Assembly: GCF_900114235.1 (NCBI RefSeq) | Contig: NZ_FOSJ01000015.1 | Location: forward strand, 1-54,587 | DNA: 54,587 nt | From: Marinilactibacillus piezotolerans | Lineage (GTDB): Bacteria; Bacillota; Bacilli; Lactobacillales; Carnobacteriaceae_A | Direction: 5' to 3' | Shown: positions 9,057-16,575 of the stretch, in pieces | How the letters are laid out: every line of letters starts with the position of its first letter | Position numbering within the stretch: position 1 is the first letter of the stretch | Translations under genes and position numbers: made by a program | The notes under the pieces: generated by a model | Database searches by the model: none | Seen by the model: only the letters and a program-made list of their open reading frames with translations | What the model was told of the DNA's origin: nothing

Positions 9057-9980
9057 TTATGTACGTGTCAAAAAATCATTCATGATTCGATAGGCTTCAT
9101 CTAAGGGTGCCGCGAATTTTGGATAAGTAATAAATCCATGAACGGCATTATTGACACGATGCAGTCTCACTTTATTTCCAGCTTCAAATAGAGCTTTTGC
9201 ATACGCCTCCCCTTCATCACATAGTGGATCATATTCAGCCGTAATAACAAGCGTTTCGGGCTGATTCGACAGATCTTCTGCCATCAAAGGCGCAACTCGG
9301 TAATCTTTTCTGTCTGTCTCATCTGGGACATAGAGTTTCATGTAACTCTGAATTTTATCAATTGTCAGGCCATATTCATGTCCATTAGCTCTTATAGATT
9401 CAAATGGCGACTGTTCAGAATGATCCCAATATGTTACGGGATAAAGTAACACTTGTTTATACGGTATTGTCAGCCCTCTATTTCTTAGTAATAATGATAC
9501 AACAGCTGCCAGATTTCCCCCAGCAGAATCTCCCATAATAATCCATTTAGATACATCTCCTGGCCCAGTAAATTCTAATTGTTCCAGTAAAATTTCAGCA
9601 ACCCGAAAACAATCTTTTAATCCAGCAGGATATGGGTATTCAGGAGCTAAGCGATAGTCTACCGAATAAATAGTGCGTCCCAACGTATCTGCCAGATTAA
9701 TACAAGCTCTTGTATAGGAATCGATATCGCCGATGACCCAGCCGCCCCCATGAATATACAAAACCGGCTCACTATATTTTTGTTCCTTTGGTTGGAATAC
9801 TCGAACTCCAATTTCATGTGACTGATCTTCAGAATAAATCTGATCATCCAATATCCGATATGTTTTCTTGGGCTTAGCATAAAAAATTTGTTGTAGTTTT
9901 CTTATTGATTGATAATCTTCTTGAATGTCTATCCTCGGTGATGATAACAACTTTAAAATTATTTTGAAAAATGGATTCAT
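9057..9980 (-). CDS. Alpha/beta hydrolase of the hormone-sensitive-lipase family (esterase)
   Basis: 307 residues. The oxyanion motif HGGGW is at residues 77-81. The nucleophile elbow GDSAGG is at 150-155 (Ser152). A likely acid (D251 in YDPLCDEG) and His281 (VHGF) complete the triad, all in the order typical of HSL-type esterases. There is no signal peptide, so it is cytoplasmic. It is first in the operon with an acyltransferase and a zinc-ribbon membrane protein. Pairing an esterase with an acyltransferase suggests making and breaking one ester (inference). The ATG follows AAAGAGG. Confidence 0.85.
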   Translation of the reverse strand: MNPFFKIILKLLSSPRIDIQEDYQSIRKLQQIFYAKPKKTYRILDDQIYSEDQSHEIGVRVFQPKEQKYSEPVLYIHGGGWVIGDIDSYTRACINLADTLGRTIYSVDYRLAPEYPYPAGLKDCFRVAEILLEQLEFTGPGDVSKWIIMGDSAGGNLAAVVSLLLRNRGLTIPYKQVLLYPVTYWDHSEQSPFESIRANGHEYGLTIDKIQSYMKLYVPDETDRKDYRVAPLMAEDLSNQPETLVITAEYDPLCDEGEAYAKALFEAGNKVRLHRVNNAVHGFITYPKFAAPLDEAYRIMNDFLTRT

Positions 9981-10168
9981 ATTTTGACCTCTTTGCCTTT
10001 TAACTTTTCTTTAGTTTAGCATGAAAAGATTATAGTGACACTGAAAACAAAAAATACTATAGTTGATAGAAAAAGCCTAATGCTCATTAGCGCAGGAACC
10101 TAAGATTAAATGATCAATTCAGATGTCATCGCGCATACTCGCTGACATTATTTTTCTTAGTTAAAAAA

Positions 10169-10198
10169 GCAAAGAGACTATACTATCATCCTCTTTGC
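10169..10198 (-). terminator. Intrinsic terminator after the phosphoglycerate-dehydrogenase-like gene
   Basis: GCAAAGAG (10169-10176) and CTCTTTGC (10191-10198) form the stem. On the minus strand it is followed by T6. It lies about 25 bp past the stop at 10222. Confidence 0.8.
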
Positions 10199-10221
10199 CT
10201 TATAAAATGTTTTTTAACTTA

Positions 10222-11409
10222 TTATTTAATTATTTTTTTAACTTTTCGACGCTTTTTATATTGCGGACGTTTTAACAGTCTTACTTTCTTAATGTCATTG
10301 ATGGTTTCTATTTTTTCAATAGCTCTTTCTATCTGGCTCTGATCATTGTCGAGATCAATTAAAACATATACGCATTCACCTTTACGATTCGTCATCATCT
10401 CGCCTATTCTCAAATCAAACTGATTAAAAATCTGCATAATATCTGGTAGGATATCCATCGTTTCTTTATAAAATAGAGTCACTCGATAAGGTAAATGGAA
10501 AAGCTGTCTAGCTGAAGGGAAGTTGACAGAATCTCTGACTGTTCCATAAATAAGGAAATCACTGAGTGCTTTTCTTGCTAGTCTTTCTCCTCCTTCTAAA
10601 GCTTCTTGTGTATTCCCGCCAATATGCGGTAACATAATGACTTTATCGTTCCCCAAATAAGCTTCTTCCGGAAAATCCGTATAATACCCTGCTAAGCTAT
10701 CTTCTTTTAAAACTGCAAGCATACCTGTTGTATCAACGATTGGTCCTCTGCCAAAGTTGAAAAGATAAGCTCCCTGTTTCATTTGTCGCAACCGTTCTTC
10801 AGATAATAGCCCTCTTGTTTCTTCTGTCAAAGGAAGAGCAATCACTACAAAATGTGACTGACGTAATAATTCATCCAAATCTACTTGCTCTAAAAAATCT
10901 AGCCCTTGATCTCGTCTGGCATATCCTAAAACTTCCATCCCCAAATCATAAGCACTTCTTGCAATTTGGACACCAATAGCACCTAATCCGACTACGCCAA
11001 TGACTTTTCCTTGGAGTTCTCTTCCGATAAATTCTTCCCGTCTCGCTTCTGCCTGCAATAAGATATCTTCTCCACTAAGAGTCTGAACCATTTCTGCAGC
11101 TTTAGTGAGCGGTCTAACCACTGAAAAAAGTGTACTAATTACTGCTTCTTTTACTGCATTAGCATTCACTCCAGGTGTATTCAAAACAGCTACACCCTGC
11201 TCTGTAGAGGCTTCGACATTGATTGTATTGACACCAACTCCTGATCTGGAGATGACCAGCAACTTATCCGTTATGAGCGAATCTGGAACAGTTGAACTTC
11301 TAACCATAATTCCATACGGTTCATCTGTATCTTTAACATAAGCTTTAGCCAGTTTTAATCTGGAAAGCTGCTTATTAGTGAAAGAATCGATTACCTTTAT
11401 GTCATACAT
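10222..11409 (-). CDS. serA: D-3-phosphoglycerate dehydrogenase-like 2-hydroxyacid dehydrogenase with C-terminal ACT-like region
   Basis: 395 residues. The NAD-binding motif GVVGLGAIGVQIA, the catalytic Arg region (FNFGRGPIVD) and the LPHIGGNTQEA segment with its catalytic His identify the D-2-hydroxyacid dehydrogenase family. The last part (about residues 320-380) looks like an ACT regulatory domain. This fits the short SerA type that catalyses the first step of serine synthesis. The start is ATG at 11407-11409 with AGGAG upstream, not the ATG at 11442. The C-terminus carries an extra, very basic tail (KKRRKVKKIIK). No serC or serB is adjacent, so the serA symbol is tentative. Confidence 0.75.
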   Translation of the reverse strand: MYDIKVIDSFTNKQLSRLKLAKAYVKDTDEPYGIMVRSSTVPDSLITDKLLVISRSGVGVNTINVEASTEQGVAVLNTPGVNANAVKEAVISTLFSVVRPLTKAAEMVQTLSGEDILLQAEARREEFIGRELQGKVIGVVGLGAIGVQIARSAYDLGMEVLGYARRDQGLDFLEQVDLDELLRQSHFVVIALPLTEETRGLLSEERLRQMKQGAYLFNFGRGPIVDTTGMLAVLKEDSLAGYYTDFPEEAYLGNDKVIMLPHIGGNTQEALEGGERLARKALSDFLIYGTVRDSVNFPSARQLFHLPYRVTLFYKETMDILPDIMQIFNQFDLRIGEMMTNRKGECVYVLIDLDNDQSQIERAIEKIETINDIKKVRLLKRPQYKKRRKVKKIIK

Positions 11410-11524
11410 TTTATCGTCTCCTATGTAGGATTTCTTCAACAAAAAACTTTATAGCCTCTATTCCACTTTGCTTTTTATTCTATCATTGGTTACACTAAAA
11501 TAAAAGTTTAGGAGGGTGTTTGGA

Positions 11525-12145
11525 ATGCACATTGAAACGATACAATTATATCCTGATCGTCCTGTCATTGGAGTCCATAGTCAAGTAAAAGATACCACTT
11601 TTGAAGAGTATGTGGAACTAGGAACATTTAACAGTGTAGACAATTCTAGTATTGGCGGTTATAGCTATACAGGAAGTTACTGCTACATTCAAAATTCTGT
11701 AATTGGAAGATTTGCCAGTATTTCTGATATGGTTCGAATTGGACCAACCAATCATCCTTACGAACGCCCTTCTCAGCATTTATTTGCTTATAACGGCGAT
11801 GGTTATGGCTTCCCAAATAAAGATTCCCAATTTTTGGAAGGCAGAAGACAAAAAGTTACCACGATTGGCAATGATGTGTGGATCGGTCACGGCGTAACGA
11901 TCCAATCTGGCATTACTGTGGGAGACGGAGCCGTCATCGGTGCAGGTGCCGTAGTTACTAAAGATGTTCCTCCTTATACAATTGTTGGAGGCATACCTGC
12001 CAAACCACTAAAAGAAAGATTTCCGAAAGAAATCCAGGAAAAACTTCTCAAAATAAATTGGTGGAACTGGTCCAGAAAAGAGCTTGAAGAACATTATGAA
12101 GACTTAAAACTACCTATTGAAGACTTTGTTGAAAAATTCATCTAA
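11525..12145 (+). CDS. Hexapeptide-repeat O-acetyltransferase (CatB/WbbJ-like)
   Basis: 206 residues of left-handed beta-helix acyltransferase. Hexapeptide turns are visible, for example IGNDVWIGHGVTIQSGITVG, then DGAVIGAGAVVTKDVPPYT and IVGGIPAKPLKERF, the usual closing motif. A tryptophan-rich helix (WWNWSRKELEEH) caps the C-terminus. The family includes xenobiotic and sugar O-acetyltransferases. A GTG at 11516 lies on top of the AGGAGG site, so the ATG at 11525 is the start. It is divergent from the serA-like gene. Its terminator hairpin is now split by the IS3 element. Confidence 0.85.
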   Translation: MHIETIQLYPDRPVIGVHSQVKDTTFEEYVELGTFNSVDNSSIGGYSYTGSYCYIQNSVIGRFASISDMVRIGPTNHPYERPSQHLFAYNGDGYGFPNKDSQFLEGRRQKVTTIGNDVWIGHGVTIQSGITVGDGAVIGAGAVVTKDVPPYTIVGGIPAKPLKERFPKEIQEKLLKINWWNWSRKELEEHYEDLKLPIEDFVEKFI

Positions 12146-12148
12146 TCA

Positions 12149-12166
12149 AAAAAAGCACTTGTTTCC
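12149..12166 (+). terminator. Left half of a terminator hairpin split by the IS3 element
   Basis: AAAAAAGCACTTGTTTCC here is complementary to GGTAATAAGTGCTTTTTT at 13985-14002, apart from one G-T and one T-T pair. The two halves flank the IS. Together they would form a strong bidirectional terminator for the acetyltransferase on the left and the DUF998 operon on the right. Confidence 0.75.
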
Positions 12167-12227
12167 ACTTACAAAATGTAAAGTGGACCCCATATCAAGG
12201 ACAATTTGATAAAAACCCCTTATAAAT

Positions 12228-12272
12228 TCTTATCGCTCCTCCTATGATGACGTCATAGGAGGAGCGATAAGA
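12228..12272. repeat. Perfect 20-bp-arm hairpin inside the IS3 element
   Basis: TCTTATCGCTCCTCCTATGA (12228-12247) is exactly mirrored at 12253-12272 around TGACG. It lies between the left IS end and the extra ORF. Neither side has a clear T-run, so it is not a standard terminator. It could shield the transposase from outside transcription, bind the transposase, or be part of captured DNA. Confidence 0.85.
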
Positions 12273-12325
12273 CGTTTAAGCCTGGATCACTACTTAGGTT
12301 TCGGATGGCGATTATCCAATGAAAA

Positions 12326-12571
12326 ATGAATAAGAAAGATTTTCGCAGTCCAGAAACCCTTGATTTCTCAATCTTTAAAGACGCATACAGAACGCGTTTA
12401 TCCAAACTGGATTTAGCTTTTCATTATCCCGCTATCTTCAAACCTGAAAAATGGAAACAATTAGAGGAAAAGTATATTGATCGCTTTAATGAGGATGTTC
12501 TATCGGTGCTTGAATCTCAGGAAAATCAGGCATTCTCACCAAATGACTCAGAGGATATACTCCTGTTTTAA
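12326..12571 (+). CDS. Hypothetical 81-residue protein inside the IS3 element, antisense to the transposase end
   Basis: I do not recognise this protein. It starts MNKKDFRSPETL, is rich in charged and aromatic residues, and contains DLAFHYPAIFKPEKW. Its ATG overlaps the TGA of an upstream open frame (ATGA at 12326-12329) that runs back to 12213 and passes through the hairpin. It has no Shine-Dalgarno. Its last 29 codons overlap the 3' end of orfB on the other strand. It may be a passenger gene, the end of a captured and decayed gene, or non-coding. Confidence 0.35.
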   Translation: MNKKDFRSPETLDFSIFKDAYRTRLSKLDLAFHYPAIFKPEKWKQLEEKYIDRFNEDVLSVLESQENQAFSPNDSEDILLF

Positions 12572-13406
12572 AATAATCGTAGTATTGATTAGGAGATAGT
12601 TTCGCCAGTTTCCACTGATAGCGTTCTGTATTATGATAATCCATATAGTCATCGATGATGCGATGAAGGTCTGAGAATGCCTCCACATCACCAAGATAGG
12701 CTATTTCATCTTTCATATGTCCAAAGAAGGATTCTTGAGGAGCGTTGTCCCAACAGTTTCCTCTTCGCGACATAGATTGACGAAGTTCTTTATCCACGAG
12801 TAATGTTTGAAATTTCATACTAGTATAGTGCATGCCCTGGTCGGAATGGATCAGGGTTTTCTGTTGTCTTGAAATCTCATGGTTGATCAAAAGGTCTTCG
12901 ATCATCTCTAAAACAAAATCAACACTTAAGGATTCACTTAATTGATACGCTAAGACTTGGTTCGTGAATGCATCAATCACAACAGATAAATAAGCTTTCC
13001 TTCCTCGCCCATAGAAGAGATAGGTGATATCTGTCAAGAGGATCTTTCGTGGTCCATAGGCTCTAAACTTTCTATTAACGAGATTGGGTTTTAACGCATG
13101 TTCCTGGCGTGCCTTCGCCATCCGTTTATACGGATTCGGTTTTCTTATAGGGCAGAATAGTCCAAACTTCCTCATTAGGCGCTGGATCTTCTTCCGATTC
13201 ATGAGTATTTCCATGTGTAACAATCGCATATGTACCCCTCTGGATCCTTTATCATAGCCGCGATATGTATAGGCTTCGCGTATCAAATCAAAATCGTGTT
13301 GATCTTGTTCATCTCTTTTCTTTCGTTTCTCTTCAGATTTCAACCAGTTGTAATACCCAGAACGTGAAACTAAAGCAATCTCACATAACCATGATATATT
13401 TAACAC
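12486..13406 (-). CDS. IS3-family transposase OrfB (rve/DDE catalytic domain)
   Basis: 306 residues from a GTG at 13404-13406. The frame is open further back to the A8 run at 13492-13499, so the real product is an OrfA-OrfB fusion made by -1 slippage. The DDE residues are visible: LLTDITY, LIHSDQGMHYTS and NAPQESFFGHMKDE. An HTH_21-type region precedes them (RSGYYNW...). No disruption is seen. The C-terminal 25 residues after YYDYFKTG look like an extension beyond the usual family end; this is the part overlapped by the antisense ORF. Confidence 0.9.
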   Translation of the reverse strand: MLNISWLCEIALVSRSGYYNWLKSEEKRKKRDEQDQHDFDLIREAYTYRGYDKGSRGVHMRLLHMEILMNRKKIQRLMRKFGLFCPIRKPNPYKRMAKARQEHALKPNLVNRKFRAYGPRKILLTDITYLFYGRGRKAYLSVVIDAFTNQVLAYQLSESLSVDFVLEMIEDLLINHEISRQQKTLIHSDQGMHYTSMKFQTLLVDKELRQSMSRRGNCWDNAPQESFFGHMKDEIAYLGDVEAFSDLHRIIDDYMDYHNTERYQWKLAKLSPNQYYDYFKTGVYPLSHLVRMPDFPEIQAPIEHPH

Positions 13407-13423
13407 ATTTTGATCTCGCTTTG

Positions 13424-13867
13424 TTAGGTCTTTGATGAGTTGGAATTTTTCTTGTGTGAAGCCCTCTTGGCCTTCCGGTGGATAAAATTTGTTTTTTTTA
13501 GAGCTTCTATCTGTTGTTCTTGAAGGGCGACTTTATGTTTCAAATAGGCAATTTCCTCTTCCTGTGTTCGTTCTTTAATAGGAGGTCTTCCACTGGACTC
13601 ACTACGTAAATCCGTATATCCTTCTAATCGATGACTCATAGTTTTTATTCGTCTAGAAAAAGTTTTTATACGGTCTTTCCCTAACACCGTCACATCAAAA
13701 TCTGCGTCTCTAAATATTTGCGTAGGTCCTTTTTCGAGAGCTTTTTCTTTAGCAAAATGTTCTTTGAAGGTCTCTGTGTAAGTAATAGCTTTAAGTGATA
13801 CTTTCTCTACATAAGGATTTTCTTCAAGCTTTTTTCGTTCTTCCTCAGTGAAATAGTTTTTCCCCAT
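13424..13867 (-). CDS. IS3-family OrfA (HTH and leucine-zipper protein)
   Basis: 147 residues. It has a helix-turn-helix region (YTETFKEHFAKEKALEKG, then IFRDADFDVTVLGKDRI) and a C-terminal coiled coil (EEEIAYLKHKVALQEQQIEAL) that allows OrfA-OrfAB pairing. The ATG follows AGGAGAG. Near its end the frame crosses A8 at the codons CTA AAA AAA, where -1 slippage continues as KKNKFYPPEGQEGFTQEK into orfB. Confidence 0.85.
   Translation of the reverse strand: MGKNYFTEEERKKLEENPYVEKVSLKAITYTETFKEHFAKEKALEKGPTQIFRDADFDVTVLGKDRIKTFSRRIKTMSHRLEGYTDLRSESSGRPPIKERTQEEEIAYLKHKVALQEQQIEALKKTNFIHRKAKRASHKKNSNSSKT
13492..13499 (-). promoter_or_regulatory. A8 slippery site for programmed -1 frameshifting (orfA to orfB)
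   Basis: On the minus strand the zero frame reads CTA AAA AAA ACA, which contains the classic A-AAA-AAA heptamer. Slipping back one base joins orfA to the orfB frame with no stop between. This is the usual IS3 mechanism for making the active transposase. Confidence 0.85.
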
Positions 13868-13984
13868 TTGAATACTCTCCTATGAACTCATATAGTTGGG
13901 TTCATTATACAGTAAAGAACCCTATAAAATAGTGAACGAATAAGGGTTTTTTATCCGTGTCTATTCTATAGGGTCCAGTTTAAT

Positions 13985-14002
13985 GGTAATAAGTGCTTTT
14001 TT
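13985..14002 (-). terminator. Right half of the terminator hairpin split by the IS3 element
   Basis: GGTAATAAGTGCTTTTTT pairs with the half at 12149-12166. It is about 17 bp past the stop of the DUF998 gene, as expected for that operon's terminator before the insertion. Confidence 0.75.
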
Positions 14003-14018
14003 ACTTATCCGCTATTTA

Positions 14019-14675
14019 TTAAAGGGCATACTGCTGGATTTTATATTTTTTAATCAGCCAAAAGCCAAATATCAGATTCCATGCTGTCATCGTATAAACC
14101 GATAACCGTTCAAACACCGCAGAATTATCGGTATTAGTTAATAAAAATGTAACGAACATGATTAGACCAAAATTACCTAACAGTAATGCGGTTGCTTTAA
14201 CTATATACCCCTGTTTTTCCAGTTTAAGGTATATGCCCATTAATAATAAAGCACAATTCCCTCCTATAATCGCCATTGCTGCTCCAATAAGATGCATACT
14301 CGCATAGTCGTAAGTTTCTCCCGGAAAAAGACCCACAAGAACATTTCCGAATCCTTGGATGAGTGCGAAACATAATACAGACCACTTTGCTTTATCTTTT
14401 ATCAAAGGAAGGGCAGCAATATAACTACCAGCAGAGAGCATTCCGTATAGTATAAATCCTGTATTCATAACTCCTGCTAAAGGAGAATACACTTCTCGCC
14501 CATCAATCATCAGTCTTTTAGATACACCTAAATCACTAATATAATGAAAGCTGTAACTATATTCCGGATCTGTCCAAGCTTGAGCAGAAATGGCTTCTGT
14601 AATTAGATAAACAGTAGAAGCCATCACAAATAATATCGCACCTCTCAGAATTCTTTTTGAAAGAAATTTCCTCAT
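14019..14675 (-). CDS. DUF998 family membrane protein
   Basis: 218 residues with about six membrane-spanning segments. The first follows a basic N-terminus (MRKFLSKRI). The later ones include FGNVLVGLFPGETYDYASMH, a pattern typical of DUF998 proteins (GxFPxxxxxxxH). Family function is unknown. It is last in a minus-strand run (TetR, hydrolase, methyltransferase, GIY-YIG remnant, DUF998), 26 bp after the GIY-YIG stop. The ATG follows AAGGAG at ten bases. Its terminator is broken by the IS3 element. Confidence 0.8.
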   Translation of the reverse strand: MRKFLSKRILRGAILFVMASTVYLITEAISAQAWTDPEYSYSFHYISDLGVSKRLMIDGREVYSPLAGVMNTGFILYGMLSAGSYIAALPLIKDKAKWSVLCFALIQGFGNVLVGLFPGETYDYASMHLIGAAMAIIGGNCALLLMGIYLKLEKQGYIVKATALLLGNFGLIMFVTFLLTNTDNSAVFERLSVYTMTAWNLIFGFWLIKKYKIQQYAL

Positions 14676-14701
14676 TATTTAATTACTCCTTGATTTTCTT
14701 G

Positions 14702-14965
14702 TTAAAAGCCAATATAAGTAAACGGTGATTGAACTCTTTTAGGATTACCTGAGTCATCTACGAAATGATATCCTGTAAATTTTATGTGCTTAGGAAATAG
14801 TTCAATCCCATTTATTTCATTGATAGCGATCCCTGAATCAGCAAAATTATATCGGATCTGTCTTCTCCCTTTACCAATATAAAAAATTGTTTTATCGTCT
14901 GGATTTACCAGTGCATAAACATAATATTGTAAATGATCTATAACTTCCTGAGTAAATGCCTTCAT
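14702..14965 (-). pseudogene. Shortened GIY-YIG (LEM-3-like) nuclease-domain protein
   Basis: 87 residues. The start reads YYVYALVNPDDKTIFYIGKG, a GIY-YIG motif of the LEM-3-like kind, where members are usually 200 residues or more. The domain stops right after the second motif. The rest (RRQIRYNFADSG ... SPFTYIGF) does not continue the nuclease fold, and the metal-binding Glu region is missing. I infer an internal deletion or fusion; the final G-x(5)-P-x2-Y-like pattern may be the original C-terminus. It keeps a good ribosome binding site (AAGGA) and an intact frame, so a small protein may still be made. Confidence 0.55.
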
Positions 14966-14993
14966 GATATTCCTTCTTCAGCCTATTTTTCTG

Positions 14994-15593
14994 TTAATTC
15001 TTCTGACTAATCGCGATAAACACATCCGCATCCTGATTCATGAACACGTCTTTCGCATGATGAAAGTTTCTAATTTCACTAGACTGAAATCCTATTTCAG
15101 AAAGAAGTCTCTTCAATTCATCCCGTTTGAATCCACTATGGACTTTAGGGTGTTTAACCTTTTCGTTATAATCAAAATCAACAATGATTAGTTTGCCGCC
15201 TTTATTTAAAACAGAATAGACATTCTCCAATATTGCTCTAGTATTTGGAATATACAGTAATACCAATGACATCATAACAATATCTGCTTTAATCTCTGGT
15301 ACTTCCTGGATGAAATCAGCTAGTAAGGTTCGAGTATTCTCTAATTTACTTTGTTTTATTTTTTCATCTACGACTTTTAACATTTCATTGGATGAATCCA
15401 CCATGATCAGTTCAGATACTTCATGTGCTAACTGCACACTAATCAGTCCCGTTCCGCTTCCGTAATCAATCATCGTTTTTTCTTGGCTATCTGCTAATTG
15501 TGTACTGACTTCTTTACTGATAATATTTGCCAACTTAATTCTTTCCGGCGTATCATATCTCTTTGCCATATCTTCAAATATGTTCTCATTCAC
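14994..15593 (-). CDS. Class I SAM-dependent methyltransferase
   Basis: 199 residues. Motif I is MIDYGSGTGLISVQLA, followed by the acidic loop MVDSSNEML and the motif-IV-like region DIVMMSLVLLYIP, with a post-motif LIIVDFDYNEK. This is a typical small-molecule Rossmann methyltransferase. It is in an operon-like run 33 bp after an alpha/beta hydrolase. The substrate cannot be told from sequence. Confidence 0.85.
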   Translation of the reverse strand: MNENIFEDMAKRYDTPERIKLANIISKEVSTQLADSQEKTMIDYGSGTGLISVQLAHEVSELIMVDSSNEMLKVVDEKIKQSKLENTRTLLADFIQEVPEIKADIVMMSLVLLYIPNTRAILENVYSVLNKGGKLIIVDFDYNEKVKHPKVHSGFKRDELKRLLSEIGFQSSEIRNFHHAKDVFMNQDADVFIAISQKN

Positions 15594-15626
15594 TATTTAT
15601 CATTCCTCTCTATGTTCTTTTATTTT

Positions 15627-16496
15627 TTATATTGCACTGATAAAATTAGTAATTAAATGGCTAATCTGTTCCGGTTTTTCATGATGTAACCAATGTGTAG
15701 ATTCTCCTAGTATGGTTCCTTGGCCTTGATCACAGAACTCTAGACTTTTTTCAGCCAGTTTCCAACTTAAAAATTGATCTTTCATTACCCAGATAACGTA
15801 AGTCGGTACTGTAATCTGGTCTGTTACTTTAGCAGAGGCAAAAAATTTTAAATTGGCACGATACCAGTTGATCATCGACTGCATTGCGTTTGGCTTAGAC
15901 CAAGCCAGTCGATATTCTTTTAAGTCATTTTTGCTAAATGTTCTTTCATTACTTGTATTCTGTATTGCTTCTGTTGCTAGCTGCCAATCTGATCGACTAG
16001 CCATTTTTTCTGGTATCCCTTGCAACTGAAAGAAAAGAATGTAAGAACTTTTCAAAAGTTGTGATGGATGTTTCAGAACATGTTTACTCATTGCGGACAA
16101 ATGTGGAGCATTCAAAATAACCAACTTGTTGATCAGTTCCGGATATTCTTTCGCAACTTGCCAGGCAACCATACCTCCCCAGTCATGGCCAACAAGACAT
16201 ACTTTTTCTTTTCCGGTCTGCTTGATCAATCCCACTATATCTTCAATCAAGTAATTCATCTGGTATTCTCTTACTTTCTCTGGTTTATCACTAAGATTAT
16301 AGCCTCTTTGATCAGGAGCCCATACTCGAAATCCTTTTTCTGCTAAGGCTGCCATTTGATGTTTCCAGCCATACCAGAATTCTGGAAATCCATGAAGTAA
16401 TAAGACCAAGTCACCGTCTTTTGGGCCTTGCTGTGCTACATGTAGTTTAATACCATTCGTTTCCACATACTCGTACTCTATCTTTTCCATACTCAT
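15627..16496 (-). CDS. Alpha/beta hydrolase, epoxide-hydrolase/haloalkane-dehalogenase-like
   Basis: 289 residues. HGFPEFWYGW gives the oxyanion HGxP motif of epoxide hydrolases. The elbow is VGHDWGGMVAW, with Asp as nucleophile, as in epoxide hydrolases and dehalogenases. A C-terminal STHWLHHEKP holds the catalytic His. The start at 16496 has AAAGGA only four bases away; the ATG two codons later (16490) is ten bases away and equally possible. It follows the TetR gene by 79 bp in the same direction, so it is probably under its control. Confidence 0.85.
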   Translation of the reverse strand: MSMEKIEYEYVETNGIKLHVAQQGPKDGDLVLLLHGFPEFWYGWKHQMAALAEKGFRVWAPDQRGYNLSDKPEKVREYQMNYLIEDIVGLIKQTGKEKVCLVGHDWGGMVAWQVAKEYPELINKLVILNAPHLSAMSKHVLKHPSQLLKSSYILFFQLQGIPEKMASRSDWQLATEAIQNTSNERTFSKNDLKEYRLAWSKPNAMQSMINWYRANLKFFASAKVTDQITVPTYVIWVMKDQFLSWKLAEKSLEFCDQGQGTILGESTHWLHHEKPEQISHLITNFISAI

Positions 16497-16575
16497 TTCT
16501 TCCTTTCGAGTCTGGTTGGATTACTTTTCTATAAAATAATTATATAAAAAAAATTAAAAATCTTTCAATAACACT

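Larger units (their letters stand above)
12177..13984 (-). mobile_element. IS3-family (IS150-like group) insertion sequence, about 1.8 kb, apparently intact
   Basis: It holds overlapping-frame orfA and orfB on the minus strand. Imperfect terminal repeats can be aligned: 12177 onward reads TGTAAAGTGGACCCCATAT, and the complement of the right end reads ATTAAACTGGACCCTATAG; both continue to a shared GATAAAAA-CCC-TTAT block. Exact ends are uncertain by some bases. At about 1.8 kb it is longer than usual IS3 elements because about 300 bp lie between the transposase stop and the left end. It inserted inside a terminator loop. Confidence 0.8.
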
